Shown here: positions 37,875 through 52,428 of the stretch, piece after piece | Layout: each line of letters begins with the position of its first letter | Numbering within the stretch: the stretch's first letter is position 1 | Assembly (NCBI RefSeq): GCF_030010215.1 | Contig: NZ_JASCRR010000009.1 | Coordinates: 124,001 to 188,000, forward strand | DNA: 64,000 nt | DNA from: Tianweitania sp. UT-5YL-CI-8 | Lineage (GTDB): Bacteria; Pseudomonadota; Alphaproteobacteria; Rhizobiales; Rhizobiaceae | Direction of reading: 5' to 3' | Program-made: the position numbers and the translations under genes | The notes under the pieces: model-generated | What the model saw: the letters and a program-made list of their open reading frames with translations, nothing else | Databases searched by the model: none | Told to the model about the DNA's origin: nothing

Positions 37875-38190
37875 GAGCTGAGCTCCTAGCATAAATTCAG
37901 ATTCAGTCAGGATGTGGAAGCAGCGTGCTCCCAACATAACACCCAACAGCGCGCTTTTAAATCGATTGAAAATGGCGTCAAGAGCCGAGACTGTCCATTG
38001 AGTTGGACCAGACGCGTTAACCCTTATTTAACTTTCGCCCGAATTTCGTCCAAGAGATGCTATAATAGGCGCATGCTGGGCACAGCAGCAGCCATCGCTT
38101 GGCTAGTGTCGGCAAAGGCAGGATTACAGGAGGGCTGGGGGGCTCGTCGGCGAGGTTGTGCCGCGCTGTTATCGCGTTGGAGTGTGTATC
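37875..38190. other. Divergent region between MFS and SH3b genes
   Basis: A stretch of 316 bp with no credible gene. A perfect TATAAT at 38061-38066 faces the SH3b gene; I find no convincing -35 box at the right distance. Confidence 0.4.
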
Positions 38191-39129
38191 ATGAATAATC
38201 CAGTGAATCGGCTCGTCCGGAGTTCATCGAAGCCCGCATCCGCTGGCTTAGCGCCGCGGCACGCGGCCATAGCCACGGCCGGCATCGCCGGCGCCCTCGT
38301 GCTTGCGGTCGGCGCCTTTGCCATTTTCGGCGGCTCCAAGCCGGAGGCGGCCAAGACTGCCGCCGCCGTTCCCGAGATCACCCAACCTGCTGCCCCAGTG
38401 AAAAAGCCCGCCCAAGTCAAGCAGGCCGCACCCAAGACGCCCCAACCGCAACAGAAGAGCGTTGAGGCAAAGCCGGTCGCGAAGCCTGAAAAGCCGACGG
38501 CACGAAACCAACTGACGGCGTCTGAAACGACGCTTGCCGCCAAGCTGACCTCCAGCCTGCCGCCCCTGGCCAACGCCCCCACGCCCGCTGGCAGTGGAGT
38601 GGAAATCGCCTCGACAAGCGCGGCGATGCCGCTGCGGGAGACGGCGTCGACAGGGCTGACCGAACCGGCAGCGGAGAGACTGGCGATCCCCGGCGGATTG
38701 CGCGGCACGGTCGACGTTCAGGTTGCGGAAAGCGAAGCCGATGTCGCCATGCTGGAGGCGTCCACAGGCATGACCGACGAGAGCGCTCCGGCTCCCGATA
38801 CAGACACCGTTGCAAGCGTCGAGCCGAATACAGACGAGTTGCTCGCGGTCACAGAGCCGCAGGCTGCCGTAAGGACGCCCGTTCAGGCCCCGGCCGGTCC
38901 CCTGCCCGCGTTGAAGCCGGCAAAGGCCACGCAGGCCGTCAAGCTGCGCGCCGGTCCCGCCGACGAAGCGGGCGTCATCACAGTTCTACCCGCCAATGCC
39001 ACCATACAGGCCGAGGCAGACTGTCAATGGTGCACGGTGGTCTATAACGGCCAGCGCGGCTATGTCTACAAGACCTTCATCCGCCGCAGCGCCGCTGAGG
39101 AAGCAGCTGCCGGCCAGGGGCTTTTCTGA
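38191..39129 (+). CDS. Membrane-anchored SH3b-domain protein
   Basis: A 312-aa protein. A short cytosolic tail is followed by one helix (about 25-46, AAIATAGIAGALVLAVGAFA). Then comes a long low-complexity Pro/Ala/Lys/Gln stretch to about 240, and a bacterial SH3 domain at about 250-300 (KLRAGPADEAGVITVLPANA, then CQWCTVVYNGQRGYVYKTFI). SH3b domains usually bind peptidoglycan or peptides in the periplasm. The start has GGAG 8 nt upstream. Function unknown; a cell-wall sensing or anchoring role is inference. Confidence 0.85.
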   Translation: MNNPVNRLVRSSSKPASAGLAPRHAAIATAGIAGALVLAVGAFAIFGGSKPEAAKTAAAVPEITQPAAPVKKPAQVKQAAPKTPQPQQKSVEAKPVAKPEKPTARNQLTASETTLAAKLTSSLPPLANAPTPAGSGVEIASTSAAMPLRETASTGLTEPAAERLAIPGGLRGTVDVQVAESEADVAMLEASTGMTDESAPAPDTDTVASVEPNTDELLAVTEPQAAVRTPVQAPAGPLPALKPAKATQAVKLRAGPADEAGVITVLPANATIQAEADCQWCTVVYNGQRGYVYKTFIRRSAAEEAAAGQGLF

Positions 39130-39174
39130 GCGTCCGGGACGACTGAGCGCGCAAGGCGGGCTTTCAGTAAATTC

Positions 39175-39319
39175 ACCCCCACCCTCTGATCCCTCCCCAC
39201 AAGGGGGAGGGAGGCGCTGTCATCACCGTGCGGCGGCGATGTGATTCTAGGGATTGTCTAAGCGTAACCCAATCCCTCCCCTTGTGGGAGGGTAAGGATC
39301 GAGCGATCGATCCCGCGGA

Positions 39320-39320
<1 letters not shown>
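39175..39320. repeat. Rhizobial palindromic repeats between the SH3b gene and pyc
   Basis: ATCCCTCCCCACAAGGGGGAGGGA (39189-39212) in short form and its relative AATCCCTCCCCTTGTGGGAGGG (39270-39291) form an inverted pair. They fill the gap between the convergent genes. Confidence 0.7.
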
Positions 39321-42778
<3,458 letters not shown>

Positions 42779-42916
42779 GAAGAACTCCCCCTACGACAGG
42801 GCTGTATGATTAGCCGGAAAATGCTGCAGTGCAAACATAAATTTCCCGATAGACTAATCGATTTAAAAATGCATGCTCATCGAGAGCGTTGCCGCCCGTA
42901 GCGCAAAATATGCTGG

Positions 42917-42952
42917 AAAAACAGAAACGCCCGGCACGAGGCCGGGCGTTTC
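42917..42952 (-). terminator. Rho-independent terminator of the liv operon
   Basis: A 12-bp stem GAAACGCCCGGC / GCCGGGCGTTTC with a 5-nt loop, followed on the minus strand by TGTTTTT. It starts 20 bp after the binding-protein stop. Confidence 0.92.
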
Positions 42953-42972
42953 GTAGCGGAAATCCCCAGGGA

Positions 42973-44088
42973 TTACTGCTGGAGGTAGGTGAACTTGCCG
43001 TCAGCGCCCTTCTTCCACTCGTACATGACGTAGCCGGGCAGCTTCGGATCGCCCTTTTCGTCGAACGAGATGTCGCCGAGTGCCGTCTTGAACGGTCCCT
43101 TTTCCTTCATCGTCTTTGCGACGGTTTCTGGATCGGCCGAAGCGCCTGCGGTGATCGCGGCGGCGATGGTCTGCATCGCGGCGTAGGAGTAGAGCGTGTA
43201 GGCCTCGGGCTCGAAGCCGGCGGCGCGGAACTTCTCCACCAGTTCCTTGTTTTCCGGCTTCAGACGCGGGTCCGGGCCGAATGTGTTGAGCGTACCTTCG
43301 ACGGCGTCGCCGGCGATGGAAGCCAGTTCGTTCGACACGATGCCATCGCCCGAAACCAGCGTTGCCTTGAGGCCCTGGTCAGCCGATTGACGGATGATCA
43401 GGCCGGCTTCGGTGTGAAGACCGCCCCAGTAGATGACGGAAACGCCGGCGTCCTTCATCTTGGCGATGAGGGCGGAGAAGTCCTTGTCGCCGGTGTTGAC
43501 GCCTTCATACATGACTTCCGTCACGCCGGCAGCGTTCATCGCCTTCTTGGTCTCATCCGCTAGGCCCTGACCGTAAGGCGTCTTGTCGTGAATGACGGCG
43601 ATCTTGGCGTCCTTGAACTTCTCGGCGAGATAGGCACCGGCAATGCCGCCCTGCTGGTCGTCACGTCCGCAGGTGCGGAAGGTGTTCCACAGGCCGCGTT
43701 CGGTGAAGGTCGGGTTGGTCGCAGCCGGGGTCACCTCGAGGATGCCGTTTTCGGCATAGACTTCCGACGCCGGGATGGACACGCCCGAGTTGAAGTGACC
43801 GACCACGAACTTCACGCCGTCCGCCACGAACTTGTTGGCGACCGAGATGCCCTGCTTTGGATCGGAGACGTCGTCACCGACGACGACCTTGATCTGCTCG
43901 CCATTGACGCCGCCTGCGGCGTTGATGTCGGCGGCAGCCTGCTCGGCACCCTTCTGGAGCTGAGCACCGAAAGCCGCGTTCGGGCCGGTGATCGGACCGG
44001 CTACGCCCACGATGATATCAGCCCACGCACTGCCGCTGAAAGCGACGAGCGCAGTCATCGCAACAGCCGACAAAAGTGACTTTTTCAT
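42973..44088 (-). CDS. livK: Branched-chain amino-acid ABC transporter substrate-binding protein
   Basis: A 371-aa periplasmic protein with signal peptide [20 protein letters not shown] cleaved after AWA. The mature part starts [20 protein letters not shown], the Leu/Ile/Val-binding type. It contains [20 protein letters not shown] and a C-terminal [12 protein letters not shown] as in LivJ/LivK. It is the last gene of the operon, unlike the usual first place. Ligands may include amino acids other than Leu/Ile/Val. Confidence 0.93.
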   Translation of the reverse strand: MKKSLLSAVAMTALVAFSGSAWADIIVGVAGPITGPNAAFGAQLQKGAEQAAADINAAGGVNGEQIKVVVGDDVSDPKQGISVANKFVADGVKFVVGHFNSGVSIPASEVYAENGILEVTPAATNPTFTERGLWNTFRTCGRDDQQGGIAGAYLAEKFKDAKIAVIHDKTPYGQGLADETKKAMNAAGVTEVMYEGVNTGDKDFSALIAKMKDAGVSVIYWGGLHTEAGLIIRQSADQGLKATLVSGDGIVSNELASIAGDAVEGTLNTFGPDPRLKPENKELVEKFRAAGFEPEAYTLYSYAAMQTIAAAITAGASADPETVAKTMKEKGPFKTALGDISFDEKGDPKLPGYVMYEWKKGADGKFTYLQQ

Positions 44089-44224
44089 TGAAAGACTCCC
44101 ATTAAAAGAGCGGGCCTTGACAGCTTTTGTTGCGATGCCCGCCCAGCTCGCAGAAAAGCAAGTTTGCCGATTTTCCGGCAGTTGTCACGCCTATTCGAGG
44201 TGAAATCGGCGTGAGTGAAGCGCA

Positions 44225-44572
44225 TCAGGCTTTTGCCTTCCAGGAGAAGGCAGAAGCTTTTTCGTACAACCAATGGTACTGGCGCACCATCTGGTTGGTC
44301 CGTGTGTAGCGATAGCCCAGTGTCGACAAAACCAAGAGGATCACCGTGTCGACGACGTAATATTGCGGGCTGAACATCGTGCCGTCGAACAGCGCATGGT
44401 GGATGAAGCGCACGGCCACGCCCAATCCCAGCGTGTAGAGCACGAGGTATGGATAGGTGCGCCACGTCTTGGCGCAGGCGCGGCCCGTCATCCAGGCCGC
44501 CCAGCCGCCCAAAAGGCAGGTGACGAAGAAGAACTGCCAGATCGAAGGCTCTTCGTAGAGTATTCCGCTCAC
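44225..44572 (-). CDS. Small membrane protein within the liv operon (DUF6867-like)
   Basis: A 115-aa protein with about three membrane helices (15-30, 43-60, 70-87) and a charged C-terminus (RYTRTNQMVRQYHWLYEKAS). I recall such a small protein beside liv genes in related genomes, listed as DUF6867, but am not certain of the number. It sits between livF and the binding-protein gene on the same strand. It could be a transporter accessory subunit; no function is proven. Confidence 0.75.
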   Translation of the reverse strand: MSGILYEEPSIWQFFFVTCLLGGWAAWMTGRACAKTWRTYPYLVLYTLGLGVAVRFIHHALFDGTMFSPQYYVVDTVILLVLSTLGYRYTRTNQMVRQYHWLYEKASAFSWKAKA

Positions 44573-44595
44573 GGTTCGACCCTCCTAGGCCTTGG

Positions 44596-45327
44596 TCAAT
44601 GCCTGCCGCCTTCGAGATAGGCGGCGCGGATTTCGGGATTGGCGAGGAGTTCCGCGCCGCTGCCGCTCATGGTGACGTTGCCGTTGACCATGACGTAGCC
44701 GCGTGTCGCCAGTTTCAGCGCGCCGAAGGCGTTTTGCTCGACCAGGAAGACGGTCAGACCCTGCGTGCGGTTGAGTTCGCGGATCGCATCGAAGATCTGC
44801 TTGACGATCAATGGCGCAAGACCGAGCGACGGTTCATCGAGCAAAAGCAGCTTGGGCCGCGCCATCAGCGCGCGCCCGATGGACAGCATCTGCTGTTCGC
44901 CGCCGGAGAGCGTGCCGCCGCGCTGACCGATGCGCTCCTTGAGGCGCGGGAACAGGTGGAAGACTTTTTCGACGTCCTCGTCGTAATATTTGAGGTTGTC
45001 GAGGCTGGCGCCCATCTGCAGGTTTTCCATCACCGTCATGCGCGGAAAAATGCGTCGACCCTCGGGCGACTGCGCGATGCGGAGCCGCGCGATTTCGTGC
45101 GTCGGCATCTGGGTAATGTCTATCCCGTTGAACACGATGGAGCCGCTGCGCGCACGCGGCGTGCCGAAAATGGTCATCATCAGCGTCGACTTGCCGGCAC
45201 CGTTAGCGCCGATCAGCGCGACGATCTCGCCTTCCTCGACACTGACATCGACGCCGTTGAGCGCGCGGATATTGCCGTAAAAAGTCTCGACACCCTTGAT
45301 ATCCAGAAGAGCTTTCGTCGCCATCAC
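44596..45327 (-). CDS. livF: Branched-chain amino-acid ABC transporter ATPase LivF
   Basis: A 243-aa ATPase with Walker A GANGAGKST (about 38-46), signature LSGGEQQM and Walker B LLLDEPSLGLAP, the LivF-specific form. Its ATG overlaps the livG stop by 4 nt (ATGA). It works with LivG on the LivHM channel. Confidence 0.97.
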   Translation of the reverse strand: MMATKALLDIKGVETFYGNIRALNGVDVSVEEGEIVALIGANGAGKSTLMMTIFGTPRARSGSIVFNGIDITQMPTHEIARLRIAQSPEGRRIFPRMTVMENLQMGASLDNLKYYDEDVEKVFHLFPRLKERIGQRGGTLSGGEQQMLSIGRALMARPKLLLLDEPSLGLAPLIVKQIFDAIRELNRTQGLTVFLVEQNAFGALKLATRGYVMVNGNVTMSGSGAELLANPEIRAAYLEGGRH

Positions 45328-46391
45328 TTGGCTCCCTTGGACGGAGTGTCGGGCGCTTCGGCCGAGCGGGCTTCTTTAGCCTCAACCTGCGCCGCTTTCG
45401 ACGCGCCTTTGGAAACGGCGATGCGCTCGTCCTCGTCGCTGTGCTCGATCGTGTCGCTCACGGCACCGGCGAACATGGACGAGGATGCGCCAGGCCCATG
45501 CTCGGGATCGGGCGCGACGTCGAGTTCTTCGATGACCTGTTCGTCGCCGACCTCGACCAGAACGTCGCCGACTTCCTCGTCGTCAACGCCGAGATAGGCG
45601 GCGATGACCTTGGGATCGGACCGCACCGAAGCGGGATCGCCGTCGGAAATCTTGCGTCCGTATTCCAGCACCACGACATGGTCGGAAATCTGCATGACCA
45701 CCGACATGTCGTGCTCGATGAGCAGGATCGAGGTGCCGGTCTCGTCGCGGATGCTCATCAGCAATTCGTTGAGAGCTAGCGATTCACGCGGATTTAGGCC
45801 GGCTGCCGGCTCGTCGAGGCACAGCAGTTCGGGCTCGGTGCACATGGCCCGCGCAATTTCCAGCCGCCGCTGTGCGCCATAGGGAAGGTCGCCCGCGGGG
45901 TCGTCGGCACGGTCGAGCAGCTCGGCCTTTTCCAGCCAGTATTTGGCCAGTTCGACGGATTCGGCCGCCGCTCTCTTGTAGCCGCTGAAGCCGAAGAGCC
46001 CGAGGATCGTATAGCCCGAGGCCACCATCAGCTTGTTGTGCTGGGCGACGAGCAGGTTTTCCAAAAGCGTCATGCCCGAAAACAGGCGGATGTTCTGGAA
46101 GGTACGCGCCACCTTGGCCTTGGCGGGGATTTCATGATTGGGCAGGCGCTCGAGCAGATGCGTCGACCCGTCACGCCGCGTCATGGTGATCATGCCTTCG
46201 GTCGGCTTGTAGAAGCCGGTGATGCAATTGAACACCGTCGTCTTGCCGGCGCCGTTCGGACCGATCAGCGCGGTGATCTCGCCGCGCCTGGCCTCGAAGG
46301 ACAGATCGCCGATGGCGACCAAGCCGCCGAACTTCATCGACAGATGTTCGAGCTTGAGGATCGGTGTGCTCATATTGGCAGCATCGCTCAT
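45324..46391 (-). CDS. livG: Branched-chain amino-acid ABC transporter ATPase LivG with acidic C-terminal tail
   Basis: A 355-aa ATPase. Walker A GPNGAGKTT, signature region DLPYGAQRRLEIAR and Walker B LLCLDEPAAGLNP are LivG-type. The usual LivG ends near AAYLG (about residue 268); here 87 further residues follow, rich in Asp/Glu then Ala/Lys (DDEEVGDVLVEVGDEQVIEE). I chose the ATG at 46391 that shares its A with the livM stop (TGATG) and fits [18 protein letters not shown]. The frame is open further upstream through livM but this is not needed. Confidence 0.95.
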   Translation of the reverse strand: MSDAANMSTPILKLEHLSMKFGGLVAIGDLSFEARRGEITALIGPNGAGKTTVFNCITGFYKPTEGMITMTRRDGSTHLLERLPNHEIPAKAKVARTFQNIRLFSGMTLLENLLVAQHNKLMVASGYTILGLFGFSGYKRAAAESVELAKYWLEKAELLDRADDPAGDLPYGAQRRLEIARAMCTEPELLCLDEPAAGLNPRESLALNELLMSIRDETGTSILLIEHDMSVVMQISDHVVVLEYGRKISDGDPASVRSDPKVIAAYLGVDDEEVGDVLVEVGDEQVIEELDVAPDPEHGPGASSSMFAGAVSDTIEHSDEDERIAVSKGASKAAQVEAKEARSAEAPDTPSKGAK

Positions 46392-47995
46392 CAGCCGTGC
46401 CCTTCCTTGGTAAAGGAGCCCGAAACGGCCTTGCGTTCGCGCAGGAAGGCGGTCGGTTCCCGGCTCGATGCAAAGCCGCGCGGCTTCCACAGCATGACCA
46501 CGACCATCGCCATGCCGAACAGCAGCATGCGGTAGAGCTCAGGCGTGAAGTCCTGACCGAAGAACGACTTGAGGAATTCCATCTCGCGCAGCGCTTCCGT
46601 GCCGCCGACCATCACCAAGGCCGCAATCGCGATGCCGACCAGCGAGCCCATGCCGCCCAGAACCACGATGGCCAGGATGATGGCGGATTCCAGGAAGACG
46701 AAGGATTCGGGACTGACGAAGCCCTGGCGCGCGGCGAAGAAGGAGCCGGCGAAACCGCCGAACATGGCGCCGATGGCAAACGCCGTCAGCTTGGTGCTGG
46801 TGGTGTTGATGCCGAGCGAGCGGCAGGCGATTTCATCCTCGCGCAGCGCTTCCCAGGCACGGCCAACCGGCATGCGGCGCAGGCGGATGGTGACGAAGGC
46901 AGTCAGCAGCGCCAAAGCGAGAATGAGATAATAGAGGAAAATCTTATAATAGGCGCCCGACTGCGGAATGTCGAAGACCTTGGAAATGTAGTTCGGGTCG
47001 GACACGTTGAAGGTGAACCAGCCGAAGAAGCTGACTTTCGGCACGCCCGAAATGCCGGCCGAACCGTTGGTGACCTCACGCCAGTTGATCAGGACCAGCC
47101 GGATGATCTCACCGAAGGCAAGCGTCACGATGGCAAGATAGTCGCCGCGCAGGCGCAGCACCGGAAAGCCCAGCATGACGCCCCAGAAGGCGGCGAGGAT
47201 GCCGGCCATGGGCAGCAGGATCCAGAACGACAGGCCGAAATGCGTGCCCAGCAGCGCATAGGAATAGGCTCCCACCGCGTAGAAGGCGACATAGCCGAGG
47301 TCGAGCAGGCCGGCGAGGCCGACGACGATGTTCAATCCCCAGGCCAGCATCACGTAGATCAGGATCTGGATGCCGAAATTGTCGACCCATTTCAGCGAAC
47401 CCTGGAAGGCCGCCGAGGTGATGTTGGCTGAACCGTTCGACCACGCCAGCAATGCCAGGATGACCACCACCAGAATCGGATAGAGGATCAGCGAGACGAT
47501 GCCGATGGACGCAAAGTTGCGTCCGATGAAGGCGCGGCCATAAAACATGATCGCGGCCACGGCATAGATGATCGCAAAAGCACGGATCAGCGTGACATAG
47601 GCGCCAATGTTCGGGCCGGTCCAGGCGACGATGGCGCTGCCGAAGACGATCAGCAAAGCGGCAAGCACCAGCGAACCGATGAAGAACGGTACACGGAAGA
47701 ATTTCGTGCCCGTGCTGTCGGGAAGCAGGCCGGTCACCGCATCCGCAATTTTCTGACGCGCCAGGAATGGCACGGCGTAGGCGACATACAGGAACCGCAC
47801 GATCATGGTTAGGATAACCACGGTGGCCAGCAGGCCCCAGCGCGTGACAAGCACCAGTTCGTTGCGGATGTTCTGGTCGGTCTTCAGCCCGATGAAGAAG
47901 AAGAACAGCCCGAAGGAAACGACCCCGGCGATAAGCGCCTCGCGCAGCGCCTGCTGCACGGGGCTCGTTGGCTGAGTGGAGGTCTGAAGGCTCAT
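46391..47995 (-). CDS. livM: Branched-chain amino-acid ABC transporter permease LivM (long form)
   Basis: A 534-aa permease. The LivM core begins near residue 210 ([20 protein letters not shown]), then [16 protein letters not shown] and [17 protein letters not shown]. Before it lie about 200 residues with four or five extra helices, longer than the 425-aa E. coli LivM. Together with LivH it forms the channel. It starts 4 bp after the livH stop. Confidence 0.95.
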   Translation of the reverse strand: MSLQTSTQPTSPVQQALREALIAGVVSFGLFFFFIGLKTDQNIRNELVLVTRWGLLATVVILTMIVRFLYVAYAVPFLARQKIADAVTGLLPDSTGTKFFRVPFFIGSLVLAALLIVFGSAIVAWTGPNIGAYVTLIRAFAIIYAVAAIMFYGRAFIGRNFASIGIVSLILYPILVVVILALLAWSNGSANITSAAFQGSLKWVDNFGIQILIYVMLAWGLNIVVGLAGLLDLGYVAFYAVGAYSYALLGTHFGLSFWILLPMAGILAAFWGVMLGFPVLRLRGDYLAIVTLAFGEIIRLVLINWREVTNGSAGISGVPKVSFFGWFTFNVSDPNYISKVFDIPQSGAYYKIFLYYLILALALLTAFVTIRLRRMPVGRAWEALREDEIACRSLGINTTSTKLTAFAIGAMFGGFAGSFFAARQGFVSPESFVFLESAIILAIVVLGGMGSLVGIAIAALVMVGGTEALREMEFLKSFFGQDFTPELYRMLLFGMAMVVVMLWKPRGFASSREPTAFLRERKAVSGSFTKEGHG

Positions 47996-47999
47996 CGGA

Positions 48000-48902
<903 letters not shown>

Positions 48903-49230
48903 ACTCTTGAGGCTCCCCTAGGCGTGATGAGACACCCGCCCTTCTTGTATTCCCCGGTCTCCAGTTCCGTGCCGTTGTACGCTGGGCTCACTGAACCTTG
49001 CGTGGTATCGGGTCTGCCTTTTTTGAGACGCCCGTATTTTTGATCCCGGCTCGAAACCTTGATGGAAGCTAGCACTGCTCTTCGGCGATGTCCTCACTCA
49101 TCTTGGTTCATTTTCATGACCTTGCGGAAAGGAACACATTCCTTTCCGATCAATGAAGACGTTCGGCTTCGGACCGCAATACTCCTTTCGTATCTATCGA
49201 CAGTAATAAGTCCACCGCATCGGCATAGGA
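48903..49230. other. Intergenic region before livH
   Basis: A stretch of 328 bp with no credible gene. It must carry the livH promoter and the end of the hydroxyproline operon; I see no clear terminator and no operator repeat. Confidence 0.5.
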
Positions 49231-50232
49231 TTATTGCACGACAAAACCATGCGCGAACGGATCGCGGTCGTCGATGAAAATCGTGTTCAGGCCGGTCATC
49301 CGCGCCCATCCACCGATGGATGGTATGATCGCCGGCTTGCCGGCCAGTTCAACCTCTTTTTCGACCCTGCCCTTGAACAGCGAGCCGATGATGGATTCGT
49401 GGATGAAGCTGTCGCCGGCCTTCAGCCTGCCCTTGCCATGCAATTGAGCCATGCGTGCCGAGGTGCCTGTGCCGCAGGGCGAACGGTCGATGGCCTTGTC
49501 GCCGTAGAAGACGGCATTGCGTGCATCCGCCTCCGGATGGGTGGCAGCCCCCGTCCACAACAGATGCGTCAGCCGGTTGATCTCGGGCTTTTCGGGGTGC
49601 TGGAAGGCATAGAGTTCGTTGAGCCGCTGTCGCACGACAGGGCTCCAGGCAATGAGGTCGCCGGCGGAATGGTCGGCAATGTCACGGAAATTGTCCTGCG
49701 GCTCGACGATGGCGTAGAAATTGCCGCCATAGGCGACGTCGACCTTGATCTCGCCGAGTGTAGGGCACTCCACCGCGAGACCTTGGGCATAGAGGAACGA
49801 CGGAACATTGGTGATCCGAACCTCTTCGACGTAGTCGCCGACCTGGCTGTATTCGGCGACGACGAGCCCGGCGGGCGTGTCGAGACGGAGCACACCCGGT
49901 GTCTTTGGTTTTACCAGACCGTTCTCGATCGCCATGGTGACGGTGCCGATGGTGCCGTGGCCGCACATCGGCAGGCAGCCGGAAGTCTCGATGAACAAAA
50001 TGGCGATATCGCAATCCTCGCGCGTCGGCGGATAGAGGATCGAGCCCGACATCACGTCATGGCCACGCGGCTCGAACATCAGTCCTGTGCGGATCCAGTC
50101 GTACTCTTCGAGGAAATGCGCGCGCCGCTCCATCATGGTGGAGCCTTTAAGGAGCGGTCCGCCGCCTGCGACAAGCCGGACCGGGTTTCCGCAGGTGTGG
50201 CCGTCGATGCAGGTGAAGGTGTGGCGCGCCAT
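49231..50232 (-). CDS. 4-hydroxyproline 2-epimerase (proline racemase family)
   Basis: A 333-aa enzyme turning trans-4-hydroxy-L-proline into cis-4-hydroxy-D-proline. Both catalytic cysteines of an epimerase are present: C90 in LPMCGHG and C253 in DRSPCGTGT. Dehydratase relatives have Thr at the second place, so those are unlikely. It starts CIDGHTCGNPVRLV, typical of the family. Last gene of a three-gene set with the oxidase and the deaminase, gap 14 bp. Confidence 0.93.
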   Translation of the reverse strand: MARHTFTCIDGHTCGNPVRLVAGGGPLLKGSTMMERRAHFLEEYDWIRTGLMFEPRGHDVMSGSILYPPTREDCDIAILFIETSGCLPMCGHGTIGTVTMAIENGLVKPKTPGVLRLDTPAGLVVAEYSQVGDYVEEVRITNVPSFLYAQGLAVECPTLGEIKVDVAYGGNFYAIVEPQDNFRDIADHSAGDLIAWSPVVRQRLNELYAFQHPEKPEINRLTHLLWTGAATHPEADARNAVFYGDKAIDRSPCGTGTSARMAQLHGKGRLKAGDSFIHESIIGSLFKGRVEKEVELAGKPAIIPSIGGWARMTGLNTIFIDDRDPFAHGFVVQ

Positions 50233-50246
50233 GACGAGACCTCAGA

Positions 50247-51503
50247 TCAGAACCGTTGGGGGGAGAAAGGCGCGATGTCCATGGGTCGAGAATGCCCCAG
50301 AACCAGATCGCGGATCAAGCGCCCCGTGGCGGCCGCCTGGGTCAGCCCCAGATGGCCGTGGCCGAAGGCGTAGAAGACATTGGCGGCATCGCGCGCGCGG
50401 CCGATGACGGGAAGCGAATCCGGCAGCGACGGCCGGTAGCCCATCCAGTCGCGGCCGCCGCTGGGGTCGAGACCCGGCAGGAAACGCTTTGCCTTCTCCA
50501 GCATGGCGCGCGAGCGGGCGTAGTTGGGCGGCAGGTCGAGGCCGCCGAGTTCGACCGCACCGCCGATGCGCAGGCCGGTGGACAAAGGCGTGACGACGAA
50601 GCCATGGCCGGAAAAGATCAGCTGCCGCTTCACGTCGAACGCCGACACCGGCAGCGTGGTGTTGTAGCCCCGCTCGGTCTCCAGCGGAATGCGCTCGCCG
50701 AGCTGCCGCGCCAATTGGTGCGACCACGCGCCTGCCGCGACGACCAGCGTTTTCGCACGCTCGATGCGGCCATCGGCGAGATGGAGTTCAACACCGCCCT
50801 CGCCCGCCGCGACATGGCGCACCAGACCCTCGACGAACCGTACGCCGTGGGCCTCGGCATGTACCCAGACGGCCTTGCCGAGCAGCTTCGGGTCGGAAAC
50901 CGTCTTCCAGCCCGGCACGAACGTGCCCTTGACGAAGCTGGGCGAGAGACCCGGCTGCAGCCCGGCCAGTTCGTCGCCCTCGACATGGCAGTATTTTATG
51001 CCGAAGCGGTCGCGCGCTTGCCAACCGGCCAGCGAAGCTGTGAACTCCGCATTGCTCTCATAGAGTTCGAGCGAACCGTCTTCCCGCAGCATGGGCTGCG
51101 TGGAGGACCGCCGCATCAACTCCGTCCACTCGTCTTCGGCAAGCCGCATCATCGCCGCCTGCGCGGCCAAGCTTGCCTCGTAATGCTCGGGCGCGCCGGC
51201 CTTCCAAAAGCGCAGCAGCCACGGCAGCAGTTTCGGCAGATAAGTCGGCGGAATGGCGAGCGGCCCGAGAGGGTCAATAAGCCATTTCGGCACGTTTCGC
51301 ATCATGCCTTTCTGGGCCAGCGGCAGCACGTCGGAGAAAGCAAACGCCGCCGCATTGCCGGAACTGGTTTCCTCGCAAATGCCGGTACGGTCAAAGACCG
51401 TGACGGACCGCCCCGCCTCGGCCAGATAGGCCGCGACCGCGACGCCGACGATGCCGGCACCGACGATGGCGATGTCATGGGATGGTTCCGCGGTCATCCG
51501 CAT
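50247..51503 (-). CDS. FAD-dependent D-amino-acid dehydrogenase/oxidase (cis-4-hydroxy-D-proline type)
   Basis: A 418-aa DAO-family flavoprotein. The FAD-binding motif is IAIVGAGIVGVAVAAYLAEAG (residues 11-31 approximately), with DRTGICEETSSGNAAAF following and a C-terminal FYAFGHGHLGLTQAAATG. In this setting it most likely oxidises cis-4-hydroxy-D-proline to 1-pyrroline-4-hydroxy-2-carboxylate. Substrate call comes from context. It lies between the deaminase and the epimerase genes. Confidence 0.9.
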   Translation of the reverse strand: MRMTAEPSHDIAIVGAGIVGVAVAAYLAEAGRSVTVFDRTGICEETSSGNAAAFAFSDVLPLAQKGMMRNVPKWLIDPLGPLAIPPTYLPKLLPWLLRFWKAGAPEHYEASLAAQAAMMRLAEDEWTELMRRSSTQPMLREDGSLELYESNAEFTASLAGWQARDRFGIKYCHVEGDELAGLQPGLSPSFVKGTFVPGWKTVSDPKLLGKAVWVHAEAHGVRFVEGLVRHVAAGEGGVELHLADGRIERAKTLVVAAGAWSHQLARQLGERIPLETERGYNTTLPVSAFDVKRQLIFSGHGFVVTPLSTGLRIGGAVELGGLDLPPNYARSRAMLEKAKRFLPGLDPSGGRDWMGYRPSLPDSLPVIGRARDAANVFYAFGHGHLGLTQAAATGRLIRDLVLGHSRPMDIAPFSPQRF

Positions 51504-51524
51504 AGGCTCCAGACCGTCAGGCGC

Positions 51525-52418
51525 TCAGAACTGAGGTAGCGTCGGCCGGATCGCCAGAGCGTCGGTGATGACCTTCTCGACCTTTACGCGGCGCTCGCCC
51601 GATAGCGGCTTGCGCGGCATACGCACGCGCTCGTTGGTGCCGATGGCATGCACCTCGGCAAGCTTGATGTTCTGCACCAGATAGGTCGACACATCGAGGT
51701 CGAGCAGCGGACGGAACCAGCGGTAGATGGACAAAGCCTCATCTCGGCGGCCCTGCTTCAGAAGCTGGTAGATAGCCACGGTCTCGCGCGGAAACGCGGT
51801 GACGAGGCCTGCCACCCAGCCGATAGCGCCGACCGAAAGAGCCTCGAAAGCGAGATTGTCAACGCCGGTAAACAGGTCAAAGCGGTCGCCGAGGCGGTTG
51901 ATGATCTCCGTCGAGCGGCGGATGTCGTCGGAGGATTCCTTGACTGCCACGAAGCGCTTGTCCGACGCCAACTCTTCCATGATGTCGACAGTGACGTCGA
52001 CGCGGTAGGCGAGCCGGTTGGAATAGATCATCACCGGCAGGTCGCCGGCCTGAGCCACGGCACGCAGCGTCGCGACGGTCTCTTCCTCATTGGTGTGGTA
52101 GATCGGGCTGGGAACGACCATCAGCCCGTCGGCGCCTTCCTTGGCCCCGCGCTTGGCCAAAGCAGCGGCCTCACGAGTGCCGGCTTCGTTGATGGTCAGC
52201 AGCACCGGCTTGCCGGTCGCGACCTTCTGCGCTGCCTTCAGCACCTCGATCTTCTCATCATGCGACAGCATCGGGCCTTCGCCCAACGATCCGCAGACGA
52301 TGATTCCGTCGCAGCCGGCCTCCATCTGCAGCGCGTAGCAGCGCTCCATCTCGGCGTGATCGAGGCTGTCATCCTCGGTGAACTTGGTCGTGACGGCCGG
52401 AAAAACTCCGCTCCACAT
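51525..52418 (-). CDS. DHDPS-family enzyme, probable 1-pyrroline-4-hydroxy-2-carboxylate deaminase
   Basis: A 297-aa class I lyase of the DapA fold. The Schiff-base lysine is K160 in FVAVKESSDD and the tyrosine Y132 in VMIYSNR. GSLGEGPML near 43-51 replaces the GTTGE of DapA, so it is a relative and not DapA. In the hydroxyproline cluster it would make 2-oxoglutarate semialdehyde. I chose ATG 52418 (MWSGVFPAV) with GGAG 6 nt upstream; upstream codons run into the operator region. Confidence 0.9.
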   Translation of the reverse strand: MWSGVFPAVTTKFTEDDSLDHAEMERCYALQMEAGCDGIIVCGSLGEGPMLSHDEKIEVLKAAQKVATGKPVLLTINEAGTREAAALAKRGAKEGADGLMVVPSPIYHTNEEETVATLRAVAQAGDLPVMIYSNRLAYRVDVTVDIMEELASDKRFVAVKESSDDIRRSTEIINRLGDRFDLFTGVDNLAFEALSVGAIGWVAGLVTAFPRETVAIYQLLKQGRRDEALSIYRWFRPLLDLDVSTYLVQNIKLAEVHAIGTNERVRMPRKPLSGERRVKVEKVITDALAIRPTLPQF

Positions 52419-52428
52419 AGCTATCTCC

